Program-made: the position numbers and the translations under genes
DNA from: Paratissierella segnis
GTDB lineage: Bacteria > Bacillota > Clostridia > Tissierellales > Tissierellaceae
Assembly (NCBI RefSeq): GCF_014385195.1
Contig: NZ_JACRTG010000020.1
Span: 46,483-110,482 of the forward strand
DNA length: 64,000 nt
Direction: 5' to 3'
Shown here: one piece after another, positions 42,822 through 52,113 of the stretch
Position numbering within the stretch: position 1 is the stretch's first letter
Layout: every line of letters starts with the position of its first letter
The notes under the pieces: generated by a model
Seen by the model: only the letters and a program-made list of their open reading frames with translations
The model's database searches: none
What the model was told of the DNA's origin: nothing

Positions 42822-43955
42822 TCAACTCCTATCCAATTTTGCATATCTCGAAATGTTTAATAAAATACCCACCGCAGACATATAAAATAAAAGCGATGTG
42901 CCGCCATAACTTATAAAAGGCAATGTGATTCCCGTAGTTGGTATTGAAGATGTAACAACGGCAATATTTATTAATGATTGGATAGCAATAAGTGCAACTA
43001 TTCCAGATGCTAAATAGCACCCAAACAAGTCTTCTGTCTTAAGAGCTATAAGTATCCCCCTCCATATAACAATTATAAAAAGTAACAAAACAATTAACGA
43101 GCCAATTAAACCTAATTCCTCCCCGATTATGGAAAAAATAAAATCGTTATATGCTTCCGGAATGTAAAAAAACTTTTGCCTGCTCTTTCCCAATCCTAAG
43201 CCAAATAATCCACCAGACCCTAAGGCATATAGTGATTGTACAGCTTGCCACCCTGTATTTAATTTATCTTTAAAAGGATCAAGAAAAGAAGTCCACCTAT
43301 TTGCCCTAAACTCATTTCCCTCACCTCTACTGGATAAATACAAAACTAAAGCTCCTGCAGCTCCAAATACAAATAATAGACCTAATTTCATGCCCGATAT
43401 AAAAAACATGCCAACCATAGTGGCAGCCAAAGTTATGGTAGTACCTAAGTCCTTCTGTAAGTAAATTAACCCACAGGATAAACCCATATATAATAGAGCA
43501 GGTATTACACCTTCTTTAAAAGATCTAACTTTATCCTTTTTATTGGCTAAAAATGCTGCAAAAAATATTACTGAGCCAACCTTAATCGCATCTGAAGGCA
43601 TAAATGTAGTAAATCCTAAATTTATCCACCTTCTCGCACCTTTCCTTGTACTTCCCAAAGGGGAAAATATGAGTAGCCCTGAGATTAATGACAATATATA
43701 AATAGGTAAACTAAGTTTCTTAAGTCTTCTGTAATCAAAATTCATAAAAAATACCATTGCAACGGATCCTATTATAGCAGAAATTAGCTGCTTTCTTAGA
43801 AAGAAATACCCATCATCCTTTTCTACCATTGCCTCAGGCCAACTAGCACTAAACACCATAACAATTCCAATAAATACCAAGGCTATAATAGACACCAATA
43901 GTAAAAAATCCGAAGAACCTCTTTTGCTTTTTTTACTTTTCTTACTTTTCTGCAT
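42822..43955 (-). CDS. ftsW: SEDS-family peptidoglycan polymerase FtsW/SpoVE
   Basis: A 377-residue SEDS glycosyltransferase with ten hydrophobic segments. FSASWPEAM near the start, FMPSDAIKVGSVIFFAAFLA, GLFGLGLGKSRQKFFYIPEAYNDFIFSIIGEELG and TGITLPFISYGGTSLL are characteristic. It works with a class B PBP, here probably the SpoVD/FtsI-like protein at 47858. In this position it corresponds to spoVE of B. subtilis. Septal and spore-cortex roles cannot be separated by sequence. Confidence 0.95.
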   Translation of the reverse strand: MQKSKKSKKSKRGSSDFLLLVSIIALVFIGIVMVFSASWPEAMVEKDDGYFFLRKQLISAIIGSVAMVFFMNFDYRRLKKLSLPIYILSLISGLLIFSPLGSTRKGARRWINLGFTTFMPSDAIKVGSVIFFAAFLANKKDKVRSFKEGVIPALLYMGLSCGLIYLQKDLGTTITLAATMVGMFFISGMKLGLLFVFGAAGALVLYLSSRGEGNEFRANRWTSFLDPFKDKLNTGWQAVQSLYALGSGGLFGLGLGKSRQKFFYIPEAYNDFIFSIIGEELGLIGSLIVLLLFIIVIWRGILIALKTEDLFGCYLASGIVALIAIQSLINIAVVTSSIPTTGITLPFISYGGTSLLFYMSAVGILLNISRYAKLDRS

Positions 43956-43959
43956 AAAA

Positions 43960-45318
43960 TCACTCCATTAATTGGTGTACGTTAGTTTTAAAGTCACAGC
44001 CTCTTTCTTCAAAATTCTTATACATATCCCAACTGGCACATGCCGGAGACAACAATACATTGTCTCCTCTTATACCAAGTTTATAAGCTAAATCTACTGC
44101 ATCCTTCATGTTTTCCACTAAATGAATATTATCGATGCCATACCTTATTGCTGTTTCTTCTATTTTTCTCTTAGTATGACCAAGTAAAATCAGAGCTTTT
44201 ACTTTTCCCTTACAAACCTTAATAAATTCATCAAATAAGGAACCTTTATCATACCCTCCAGCTATTAATATAATAGGTTTTTCTATAGCTTCTATGGCTT
44301 TTATACTGGCATCAGGATTTGTTCCTTTAGAATCATTATAAAAGTTAATGCCATTTTTACGACTCACAAACTCCAATCTATGTTCTACACCTTCAAATGA
44401 GGACAATGTTTTTCTAATTATATCAATATCTATACCCATTGCTAAAGCAATCCCAACGCTGGCAAGAGCATTTTCCAAATTATGTTTTCCAATTAACTTA
44501 ATATCCTCAATTGACATTAATTTTGTTTTATCTATACCATTATTAATAATTATATTTTCTTTTTCTATATAAATTCCCTTATCTAGTAGATTATTTGTAC
44601 TAAATAAAATTACATTTGACTTTATATCATTAATGATTGATTTTAAATAAATATCATCATAATTCAAGACTACAAAATCTTCATAATTGAGGTTCTTAAC
44701 TGCCTTGAGTTTTGCACGTTTATAATTTTCATAAGAACCATGCCAATCAATATGATCAGGTGTAATGTTTAATATAGTACTCACTTTAGGCTTGAAGTAT
44801 TTTGTATATTCTAATTGAAAACTACTGGTTTCTACTATAAAAGCATCATCCTTTTTGGCATCAATAATTTTATCCAATATCCCTACTCCAATATTTCCAA
44901 CAACATAAGTATTTAACTTTGCCTTTTTGAAAATTTCACCCGTCAACATTGTTGTAGTAGTTTTGCCATTTGTTCCGGTTATAGAAATTATATTTTGAGT
45001 AGGCGAAATTCTATATGCCAATTCTATGTCTGAAACAACTTCTATATTTTCATCAATTATCCTCTTAACTAAAGGATCATAAGGAGGTATCCCAGGACTT
45101 TTAACCGCCAAGTCAATCCCCTCTAATTTGATTTCATCATTACCTAAATAATATTCAATTTTTATGTCTTTTATTTGTTGTAGTAATTCTTTTAATTCCT
45201 CTTCACTCTTTGCATCATATACAACAATATCTACTCCTAATTTATTTATTGCTTTTATAATTGACAATCCTGAAATTCCAAGTCCCAAAACCAAAACCCT
45301 TTTATCTTTAAGAATCAC
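43960..45318 (-). CDS. murD: UDP-MurNAc-L-alanine--D-glutamate ligase MurD
   Basis: A 452-residue Mur ligase. It has an N-terminal Rossmann domain (VLVLGLGISGLSII), the ATP loop ITGTNGKTTTTMLTG near residue 113, NITPDHIDWHGSYENY, and FYNDSKGTNPDASIKAIEA. The start is GTG at 45318, with GAGGTG 5 bases upstream. It acts in the cytoplasm between the MurC and MurE steps; murC is not in the window. Confidence 0.97.
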   Translation of the reverse strand: MILKDKRVLVLGLGISGLSIIKAINKLGVDIVVYDAKSEEELKELLQQIKDIKIEYYLGNDEIKLEGIDLAVKSPGIPPYDPLVKRIIDENIEVVSDIELAYRISPTQNIISITGTNGKTTTTMLTGEIFKKAKLNTYVVGNIGVGILDKIIDAKKDDAFIVETSSFQLEYTKYFKPKVSTILNITPDHIDWHGSYENYKRAKLKAVKNLNYEDFVVLNYDDIYLKSIINDIKSNVILFSTNNLLDKGIYIEKENIIINNGIDKTKLMSIEDIKLIGKHNLENALASVGIALAMGIDIDIIRKTLSSFEGVEHRLEFVSRKNGINFYNDSKGTNPDASIKAIEAIEKPIILIAGGYDKGSLFDEFIKVCKGKVKALILLGHTKRKIEETAIRYGIDNIHLVENMKDAVDLAYKLGIRGDNVLLSPACASWDMYKNFEERGCDFKTNVHQLME

Positions 45319-45362
45319 AAAAACACCTCTCCTCTAGGTTCCCATATATATTTCATCTTCGT

Positions 45363-46328
45363 TTATAAATTGTAACCTAAAACTCCAATGAAGCACAATA
45401 TAACTGTAATAATCCAAAACACCCCTACAACCTTTGTCTCTTTCCAGCCTTTAAGTTCAAAATGATGATGAAGCGGGCTCATAAGAAATACTCTTTTCCC
45501 AGTTAATTTGAAAGAAGCTACCTGAATAATAACCGACAATGTTTCAATAAAAAATATACCCCCTACAATTGGTAAAAATAAGGGTAAGTTTAATAATATT
45601 GCAATGCCGGAAATAGCTCCCCCCAGTGCAAGAGAACCTGTATCCCCCATAATTATCTTTGCAGGATGAGCATTGTGAATTAAAAATCCTAAGCAAGCTC
45701 CTGTCAAAGCAGCTGAAAATATTGAAACGCTATCTGCACCAGTATGTAATGCGATTAAGCTAAAAAAAGACAGCACTATAACAGAAACACCTGATGCAAG
45801 ACCATCTAATCCATCAGTCAGATTAACACTGTTTACTGTACCAACAACCACGAAAACTATAAAAGGTATATAAGCAATCCCCAAATCTAAGTATTGACTT
45901 TTTAAGAATGGAATAATCACTTTTGTCCCAACTTCGGAAGTATTTGATTGATACAAAGCCAAAATAATTGCAAGAATTATTTGCCCTAATAATTTTTGAT
46001 AAGCTTTTAGTCCTAAGTTTCTTCTTTTCATGATTTTAATATAATCATCAATAAATCCTATAAACCCAAAACCTAGGGTTGCAGCTATTAGAACTATCGT
46101 ATCATTATTTATTAAGCCCGATGACAATACTGTCAAAATTAAGGCTATTATAATTACAATTCCGCCCATAGTAGGTGTCCCCGACTTTGAAAGATGCGAC
46201 TTGGGACCTTCTTCTCTTATACTTTGACCTACCCTTAGTTTTTTTAGTATTGGAATTATAATAGGTCCCAGAAATAAGCTTATTAGAAATGCAATTATTA
46301 TAGTTCTAATTATATGTGAATATATCAT
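45363..46328 (-). CDS. mraY: Phospho-MurNAc-pentapeptide transferase MraY
   Basis: A 321-residue integral membrane enzyme that makes lipid I. GPKSHLSKSGTPTMGG, GFIDDYIKIMKRRNLGLKAYQK, NLTDGLDGLASG and SPLHHHFELKGWKETKVV are the conserved loops, including the catalytic Asp residues. ATG at 46328 is chosen because GGAGG lies 10 bases upstream; the longer reading to 46370 overlaps murE and lacks a ribosome binding site. Confidence 0.97.
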   Translation of the reverse strand: MIYSHIIRTIIIAFLISLFLGPIIIPILKKLRVGQSIREEGPKSHLSKSGTPTMGGIVIIIALILTVLSSGLINNDTIVLIAATLGFGFIGFIDDYIKIMKRRNLGLKAYQKLLGQIILAIILALYQSNTSEVGTKVIIPFLKSQYLDLGIAYIPFIVFVVVGTVNSVNLTDGLDGLASGVSVIVLSFFSLIALHTGADSVSIFSAALTGACLGFLIHNAHPAKIIMGDTGSLALGGAISGIAILLNLPLFLPIVGGIFFIETLSVIIQVASFKLTGKRVFLMSPLHHHFELKGWKETKVVGVFWIITVILCFIGVLGYNL

Positions 46329-46351
46329 ATTATGTATTCCTCCCGTGTTTG

Positions 46352-47806
46352 TTAAATATCCTTTAGACAATTTGATACGATCTCTCTTTCATCAAAAGGA
46401 TAAGTTTTCCCATCTATTATGGTATATGTTTCATGCCCTTTACCAAATAATATTATTATATCCTTAGGCTTTGCATTATACAATGCATATTTTATTGCCT
46501 CTTTTCTATCTACAATTATTTTATATTCGATATTAGTATTTTTAATTCCTGTTAATATATCATTGATTATACTTTTAGGATTTTCGTATCTTGGATTATC
46601 AGAAGTTATTATTGAGTAGTCAGCATATCTGCCCACAACTTCTCCCATATCAGGTCTTTTAGATTTATCTCTATTTCCTCCTGCTCCAAATACTACTACT
46701 ATCCTGCCTAATGAAAAATCCTTTATAGCTTTCAACACATTTTCTAGTCCGTCAGGAGTATGGGCATAATCTATGATTACCATAAAGTCTTTATTCGTTG
46801 GAATCAACTCAAACCTTCCCTTAACACCCTTTATATCTTCCAATCCCTTCTTTATATAGCTCAAATCCAAACCCAATGCTATAGCACATGATGCAGAAGC
46901 TAATGCATTATAAACAGTAAACTTCCCAGGTGTATTTAATTTTATATCCATTTTATTTCCATTATAATTTAAAATAAAGTCCACCTTGTTAAAAGAATAT
47001 ATAATGTCAGAAGCGTATACATCAGCTTTATTATCAATACTGTAGGTTAATAATTGTGCCCTATTTTTAACAATATCAACAATTCTTCTACCATAATTAT
47101 CATCCAAATTAACAATATTAAAACCATCAGTTTTATAAAATAGTTTCAATTTTGCATTAAAATAGCTTTCCATATTTTTATGAAAATCCAAATGGTCTTT
47201 TGTTAGATTAGTAAAAATTCCAATATTGAAGTCAATATAGTCGACTCTATTGAGTTCTAAAGCATGAGATGATACTTCCATAACACATACTTTAACGTTT
47301 CTTTTTATCATATTGTCAAGATTTTTATTCAGTGCCAAAGCATCCGGTGTGGTATTATCCATTTTAACAATTTCATCCTCTATTATAATACCCGTTGTAC
47401 CTATTATACCAGTTTTTATTTTAGCAGTATCCAATATACTTTTTAGATAATAAGACGTAGATGTCTTACCATTTGTACCTGTTATGCCAATTATCTCTAA
47501 TTTTTGAGCCGGATGGTTGTAAAAATTGGAAGAAAAAAAGCCCAATGCATCTATGGTATCTTCCACTCTTATATAAGTTACATTCTCCTTAATATCAACT
47601 TTATCCATATGAACTATACATCTTGCTCCACTTGCAATAGCTTTATCAATAAAATCGTGCCCGTCAAAATTAAAGCCTTTTATGGCTATAAACATATTGT
47701 CTGTATAAACCTTACGAGAATCGTGATTTATATCAACTATATTTATACTCAAATTACCTATTTTTTCTTTAGTAAAGTAGTTTCCAAGAATATCTCTCAG
47801 AATCAT
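46352..47806 (-). CDS. murE: UDP-MurNAc-tripeptide synthetase MurE (meso-DAP type)
   Basis: A 484-residue Mur ligase. The ATP loop is GITGTNGKTSTSYYL near residue 108, with MEVSSHALELNRV and DYAHTPDGLENVLKA. The motif DNPRYENP near residue 405 is the one associated with meso-diaminopimelate, so the cell wall is probably of the mDAP type. It lies between spoVD and mraY with no murF, as in B. subtilis. AGGAGGT precedes ATG. Confidence 0.97.
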   Translation of the reverse strand: MILRDILGNYFTKEKIGNLSINIVDINHDSRKVYTDNMFIAIKGFNFDGHDFIDKAIASGARCIVHMDKVDIKENVTYIRVEDTIDALGFFSSNFYNHPAQKLEIIGITGTNGKTSTSYYLKSILDTAKIKTGIIGTTGIIIEDEIVKMDNTTPDALALNKNLDNMIKRNVKVCVMEVSSHALELNRVDYIDFNIGIFTNLTKDHLDFHKNMESYFNAKLKLFYKTDGFNIVNLDDNYGRRIVDIVKNRAQLLTYSIDNKADVYASDIIYSFNKVDFILNYNGNKMDIKLNTPGKFTVYNALASASCAIALGLDLSYIKKGLEDIKGVKGRFELIPTNKDFMVIIDYAHTPDGLENVLKAIKDFSLGRIVVVFGAGGNRDKSKRPDMGEVVGRYADYSIITSDNPRYENPKSIINDILTGIKNTNIEYKIIVDRKEAIKYALYNAKPKDIIILFGKGHETYTIIDGKTYPFDEREIVSNCLKDI

Positions 47807-47857
47807 AACCTACCTCCTAAAGTTAATTAAAAGGCAACTTTCTCAAGCTGCCTTAAG

Positions 47858-50008
47858 TTATTGACTAGAAAATTCCACAAAAATTTTAACATCTTCATTT
47901 ATCTGAACGCCAGGTTCAGGTTCCTGTCTTATTGCTTTTCCATTTCCCTTTAACTCATATTGAATACCCAAATCATCCAATATACTTACAACTCCCTCAT
48001 TGGTTTTTCCTATAAGATCCGGCATCAGTCTTTCTATTTGAGTTCTTTTATTCAAATATAGATCAATAATTGATCCTTTAATAACTTCTACTCCGGGTAA
48101 TGGAAACTGATCTACTATAATTGAATCAGCTGATATTTCTTGATATTCAGTTATATATTTTAAACCTAAATCAGCCAGTTCTTTTCCGCCTTCACCAATT
48201 GGCTTATTCCTAACATCAGGCACTGTTATTTTTTTCTCTATTTCTTCTTCATCTTTTTTATCATAAATTGGTTCTACTTCTAGATAGTTGAGAGTATCCT
48301 CCATTACACTTTTGATAACCGGGCCTGCAATAGTCCCGCCATAATATGAACCACTCGGTTCATCAATTACGACCAATACAACAATTTTTGGGTCATCAGT
48401 TGGAGCTACTGCTGCAAAGGATGCGATATATTTACCCGGAGCATATCTTCCATCTATAATTTTTTGTGCGGTACCAGTCTTTCCCCCAACCCTATAGCCA
48501 GGTATATATGCTCTTTTACCTGAACCTTCTTCAACTACTCCTCTAAGTATATTTAACATAGTTTTGGAAGTTTGCTCGGATATAACTTTCCTCCTAACTT
48601 CAGATTCAAATGACTTAATGCTATTGCCCTCACTATCAATGATCTCTTTTACTAATCTCGGCTTAAGTAAATTACCGCCATTTGAAATAGTCGACAACGA
48701 ATTGATTATTTGAATTGGAGTAACAGCTATTCCATGGCCATAAGACATAGTAGCTAAATTAACCTCTTTAATTGTTTCAGGTCCGGAAGGTACTATGCCT
48801 TTTTGTTCACCATTAAGATCAATACCAGAATTTTCTCCAAACCCAAATGCTTTGATATACTCCAACAACTTTTCTTTTCCCAGTTGCCTGCCTATATTTA
48901 CCAAGGCTACGTTGCATGAATTGTGTATGGCCTCAGAGAATGTTTGAGACCCATGCTTACTTGTACAATTCAACACAACACCTTTTATATCCCTTACAGA
49001 CCCATTGCAATAATAATGAGAATTTATTATATCAGGATTTTCTTCCAAAGCTGCTGCTGCGACTACCATCTTAAATGTAGATCCCGGTTCATATATATCA
49101 TTTATTGCAAAATTTCTCCACATCTCAAACCACTTTTTTTGTAATTCTTCTTGACTTAATTTTTCCCATTCTTCCTTGACGTTTTTATCCAAGGGTTCTC
49201 TTGGATTATTAGGGTCATAGTCATTTTTATTGGCCAGAGCCAATACATCCCCACTAAATGGCTCCATAACTATTATAGATACATTTTTAGCCTTATTTTC
49301 CAAATATGCCTGATAAGCAGCTTTTTCTGCAAAATGCTGTATTGTCTCATCTATGGTCAATACTATTGAATAACCATCTGTAGCATCATATATTTTTTCT
49401 CCGTCGTAGGGTAGCTGCCTATTTGCAGCATCTGTGGTCTTGACCCATTTACCGGGAATCCCTGTAAGATATTTATTGTATGTTTTTTCAACCCCATAAA
49501 GGCCATTATTATCTATATCGGTAAATCCTAAAATATATGCAGCAAAATTGCCATATGGATAATACCTCTTGTTGTCGTCAACAACGGCAACTCCCCTTAT
49601 ATTAAGCTTTCTTAATTCTGTTGCTTCTTCTTTAGTAACCCACTGTTTAATCTTTTCTGTACTTACATTTTTAGTAATTTTTTCATATACTAACTCCTCA
49701 TCCATATCCAATACTGAGGCTATTTGTTTTGCAGTGTCTTTTGGCTCTTTTATTTCAGCCGGTGTTGCCCATACCGTATAGGCAGTGACACTAACGGCTA
49801 GCTTTTTACCTTTTCTATCATATATTATTCCTCTTTGGGACTTTATATCGATTGCCCTAGTCCATTGTTCGAGTGCTCCTTTTTTTAACTCCTCACTCTT
49901 AAAGATTTGTAATTGAACTAATCTAACTGCCAAGAGTAATCCAACAAAAATAATCCCACCTAAAACGAATCGAAGTCTGTTCTTTGTTGATTTACTAGGT
50001 GTTTGCAA
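47858..50008 (-). CDS. spoVD: PASTA-containing class B PBP, SpoVD/FtsI-like
   Basis: A 716-residue D,D-transpeptidase with one membrane helix (about 12-28), a dimerisation domain, a transpeptidase domain (S-x-x-K in EPGSTFKMV, S-x-N in SCN, K-T-G in GKTGTAQK), and two C-terminal PASTA domains (VPDVRNKPIGEGGKELADLG and MPDLIGKTNEGVVSILDDLG). The position between ftsL and murE is that of pbpB/spoVD. There is only one such gene here, so it may serve both vegetative septation and spores, or the second PBP is elsewhere. The start is TTG with AGGGGG upstream. Confidence 0.93.
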   Translation of the reverse strand: MQTPSKSTKNRLRFVLGGIIFVGLLLAVRLVQLQIFKSEELKKGALEQWTRAIDIKSQRGIIYDRKGKKLAVSVTAYTVWATPAEIKEPKDTAKQIASVLDMDEELVYEKITKNVSTEKIKQWVTKEEATELRKLNIRGVAVVDDNKRYYPYGNFAAYILGFTDIDNNGLYGVEKTYNKYLTGIPGKWVKTTDAANRQLPYDGEKIYDATDGYSIVLTIDETIQHFAEKAAYQAYLENKAKNVSIIVMEPFSGDVLALANKNDYDPNNPREPLDKNVKEEWEKLSQEELQKKWFEMWRNFAINDIYEPGSTFKMVVAAAALEENPDIINSHYYCNGSVRDIKGVVLNCTSKHGSQTFSEAIHNSCNVALVNIGRQLGKEKLLEYIKAFGFGENSGIDLNGEQKGIVPSGPETIKEVNLATMSYGHGIAVTPIQIINSLSTISNGGNLLKPRLVKEIIDSEGNSIKSFESEVRRKVISEQTSKTMLNILRGVVEEGSGKRAYIPGYRVGGKTGTAQKIIDGRYAPGKYIASFAAVAPTDDPKIVVLVVIDEPSGSYYGGTIAGPVIKSVMEDTLNYLEVEPIYDKKDEEEIEKKITVPDVRNKPIGEGGKELADLGLKYITEYQEISADSIIVDQFPLPGVEVIKGSIIDLYLNKRTQIERLMPDLIGKTNEGVVSILDDLGIQYELKGNGKAIRQEPEPGVQINEDVKIFVEFSSQ

Positions 50009-50019
50009 ATTAATACCCC

Positions 50020-50463
50020 CTAAAACAAACTGGAAAAATTGGTCACAATATTTTTCAATTTTTCTGAAATACTAAATGTTTCAATCTCTTCATTAGTGGT
50101 TTCATTTACAGACACATAAACTATTTGGGATTCTTCAGGATATGTCATACCCAAATTGTAGATAGCTTCTTCACTTATCTTAGTTGTGCTTTTAATATTT
50201 TCTAATTCTCCAACCAAATCTTGCTTTACTTTCTCTAACTCTACCTTTTCTTTTTCAAGTTTTGTTATTTCCAATCTTTCAGATGTTATCTTTGAATAAC
50301 CATATAATATATAAAGAGAAGTAATAAATATTATAATTGCTATTGAGATATACATTCTTTTATTTACTGTTTTAATTTTTTTCTTCCCTTTAACTTGTCT
50401 TTTTCTCTCTTGTTCTTCTACCTGTTCAGGGTAATAATTATATTCAGCTTTAGCTACTAACAA
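50020..50463 (-). CDS. ftsL: FtsL-like division protein
   Basis: A 147-residue bitopic protein. It has a basic cytoplasmic region (KRQVKGKKKIKTVNKR), a membrane helix (about 37-55), and an external coiled coil rich in E/L/K (residues 60-95), typical of FtsL/DivIC. The family is poorly conserved, so assignment rests on topology and on position between rsmH and spoVD. The start is TTG with GGGGGAG 6 bases upstream. Confidence 0.8.
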   Translation of the reverse strand: MLVAKAEYNYYPEQVEEQERKRQVKGKKKIKTVNKRMYISIAIIIFITSLYILYGYSKITSERLEITKLEKEKVELEKVKQDLVGELENIKSTTKISEEAIYNLGMTYPEESQIVYVSVNETTNEEIETFSISEKLKNIVTNFSSLF

Positions 50464-50490
50464 CTTATTCTCCCCCTTCTGTTTTTATAC

Positions 50491-51423
50491 CTATAGTTTC
50501 TCCGCAATTCTAAGTTTTGCTGATCTTGATCTAGGATTTGATTCAATTTCATCAAGACTGGGAACAATAGGTTTTCTCGTTATTATTTCAATCTCCCTTT
50601 TTTTATCACATATACATTGCGGTAAATCCGGCGGACATATGCAATCTTTGTAAAGTTCTTTGTATTTATCTTTTACTATTCTGTCTTCTAATGAATGAAA
50701 AGTTATAATAGCAAGTCTCCCGCCTGAATTAAGCAAATTTACCATGTTTTCTATGGAACATTCTAAAACTTCAAGTTCTCTATTGACTTCTATGCGTATT
50801 GCTTGAAATGTTTTTTTAGCAGGATGATGTCCTTCCATCCTCGCTTTCTTGGGAATAGCTTTCTTTATAACACTTACAAGTTCCAAAGTTGAGTTAATAG
50901 GCTTTATTTCTCTCTCATTTACTATAAATTCGGCTATTCTCTTAGCCCATCTTTCCTCTCCATATTTAAAAATGATTCCTTCCAGCTCTTCCTTGGGATA
51001 TTTATTTACAACGTCCCATGCGCTAAATTCACTTGTACTGTCCATTCTCATGTCCAATGGAGCATCCTTATTATAAGAAAATCCCCTCGTATTTTCATCT
51101 AATTGATAAGATGAAACACCTAAATCCAACAGTATACCATCTACTTTAGGTATATTTATATCATCTAATACTTGTTGTATATTCTCATAATTGCTATGGA
51201 TCAAATTTATTTTTTCTTGATAAGGTTCTAAAACCTTAGAGGCTTTTTCCAAAGCGTCTAAATCCTGATCTATACCAATCAATTTGCCGTCTTTCAATCT
51301 TTTCACTATCTCCAAAGAATGTCCGGCACCGCCTAATGTACCATCAACATAAATTCCATTCTCTTTGATATTTAATCCTTCAATAACTTCATTTAGTAGT
51401 ACGGAAACATGGTGAAATTCCAT
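50491..51423 (-). CDS. rsmH: 16S rRNA (cytosine1402-N4)-methyltransferase RsmH
   Basis: A 310-residue SAM methyltransferase (MraW). FHHVSVLLNEVIEGL, the SAM loop YVDGTLGGAGHS, GILLDLGVSSYQLDE, RGFSYNKDAPLDMRMD and the C-terminal RSRSAKLRIAEK are all present. It methylates C1402 of 16S rRNA. It follows mraZ by 12 bases. Confidence 0.98.
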   Translation of the reverse strand: MEFHHVSVLLNEVIEGLNIKENGIYVDGTLGGAGHSLEIVKRLKDGKLIGIDQDLDALEKASKVLEPYQEKINLIHSNYENIQQVLDDINIPKVDGILLDLGVSSYQLDENTRGFSYNKDAPLDMRMDSTSEFSAWDVVNKYPKEELEGIIFKYGEERWAKRIAEFIVNEREIKPINSTLELVSVIKKAIPKKARMEGHHPAKKTFQAIRIEVNRELEVLECSIENMVNLLNSGGRLAIITFHSLEDRIVKDKYKELYKDCICPPDLPQCICDKKREIEIITRKPIVPSLDEIESNPRSRSAKLRIAEKL

Positions 51424-51435
51424 TTTATCCCTCCG

Positions 51436-51867
51436 TTAAATTCCTAGTTCTGCCATCTTTTCAGCGATTGCCTCATAACTTAAATTTTCGTCGTTATTAT
51501 AGCTTTCCCATTCTTCCTTACCCCAAATCTCAATTCTTGTAGATACTCCGATAATAATTGCATCCTTATTAATCCGAGCATGTTCTCTTAAATTTACAGG
51601 AACTATTGCTCTTCCCTGCTTGTCTAATATACATTCAGTAGCTCCTGAAAAGAAAAATCTTACAAATGCGCGGGCATCTCTGCTGGTAAGTGGTAGTGCT
51701 TTTAATTTTTCTTCGAGTATTTTCCACTCGTTTTTTGGATAAACAAAAAGGCAATTATCAAGTCCCTTAGTCATTACAAATTCATAACCCAGGTCTTCCC
51801 TGAATTTAGAGGGTATAATTATTCTGCTTTTATCATCTAATGTATGTTGATATTCTCCAATAAACAT
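51436..51867 (-). CDS. mraZ: Transcriptional regulator MraZ
   Basis: A 143-residue AbrB-like protein with two SpoVT/AbrB repeats (about 5-50 and 75-120). The family DxxxR motifs appear as DDKSRIIIPSKFRED and DKQGRAIVPVNLREH. It binds direct repeats upstream of its own operon, and such an array is visible at 51898-51927. It heads the dcw cluster. Confidence 0.97.
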   Translation of the reverse strand: MFIGEYQHTLDDKSRIIIPSKFREDLGYEFVMTKGLDNCLFVYPKNEWKILEEKLKALPLTSRDARAFVRFFFSGATECILDKQGRAIVPVNLREHARINKDAIIIGVSTRIEIWGKEEWESYNNDENLSYEAIAEKMAELGI

Positions 51868-51897
51868 ACAAATTCACCCTTTTCATATTTTTGCTTA

Positions 51898-51927
51898 CCA
51901 CTTTACTCCACTTTACTCCACATTAAC
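51898..51927 (-). promoter_or_regulatory. MraZ operator: three 10-bp direct repeats
   Basis: On the minus strand GTGGAGTAAA-type units repeat with a 10-base period (AATGTGG, AAAGTGG, AAAGTGG), about 30-60 bases upstream of mraZ. Known MraZ sites consist of short direct repeats with G-rich cores (AAAGTG-type in Mycoplasma, TGGG-type in E. coli) at about 10-base spacing. Confidence 0.8.
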
Positions 51928-51986
51928 TATATTCTATACCATTTTATTAAATCCTTCTATAGTTTTTAATTATTTTCTGAATATTT

Positions 51987-52018
51987 TAGGACTTAAGTCC
52001 TATTTTTACATATATCGA
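51987..52018 (-). promoter_or_regulatory. Upstream dcw control region with a 16-bp perfect palindrome
   Basis: TAGGACTTAAGTCCTA (51987-52002) is a perfect palindrome. A weak promoter candidate, TTGACA (52036-52041), a 17-base spacer and TCGATA (52013-52018), would start transcription right at it. It may be an operator. Confidence 0.4.
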
Positions 52019-52050
52019 CCTTATCCGAAACCATCTGTCAAAAAAAGAAA

Positions 52051-52076
52051 AAAACAGAGAAAATTTTCTCTGTTTT
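52051..52076. terminator. Terminator after lgt
   Basis: AAAACAGAGAAAA pairs with TTTTCTCTGTTTT, with no spacer, followed on the minus strand by further T and TTCTTTTTTT. It separates lgt from the dcw promoter. Confidence 0.9.
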
Positions 52077-52113
52077 TCACAAAATAAATTGTTATAAAAT
52101 ATTTATTTTTAAT

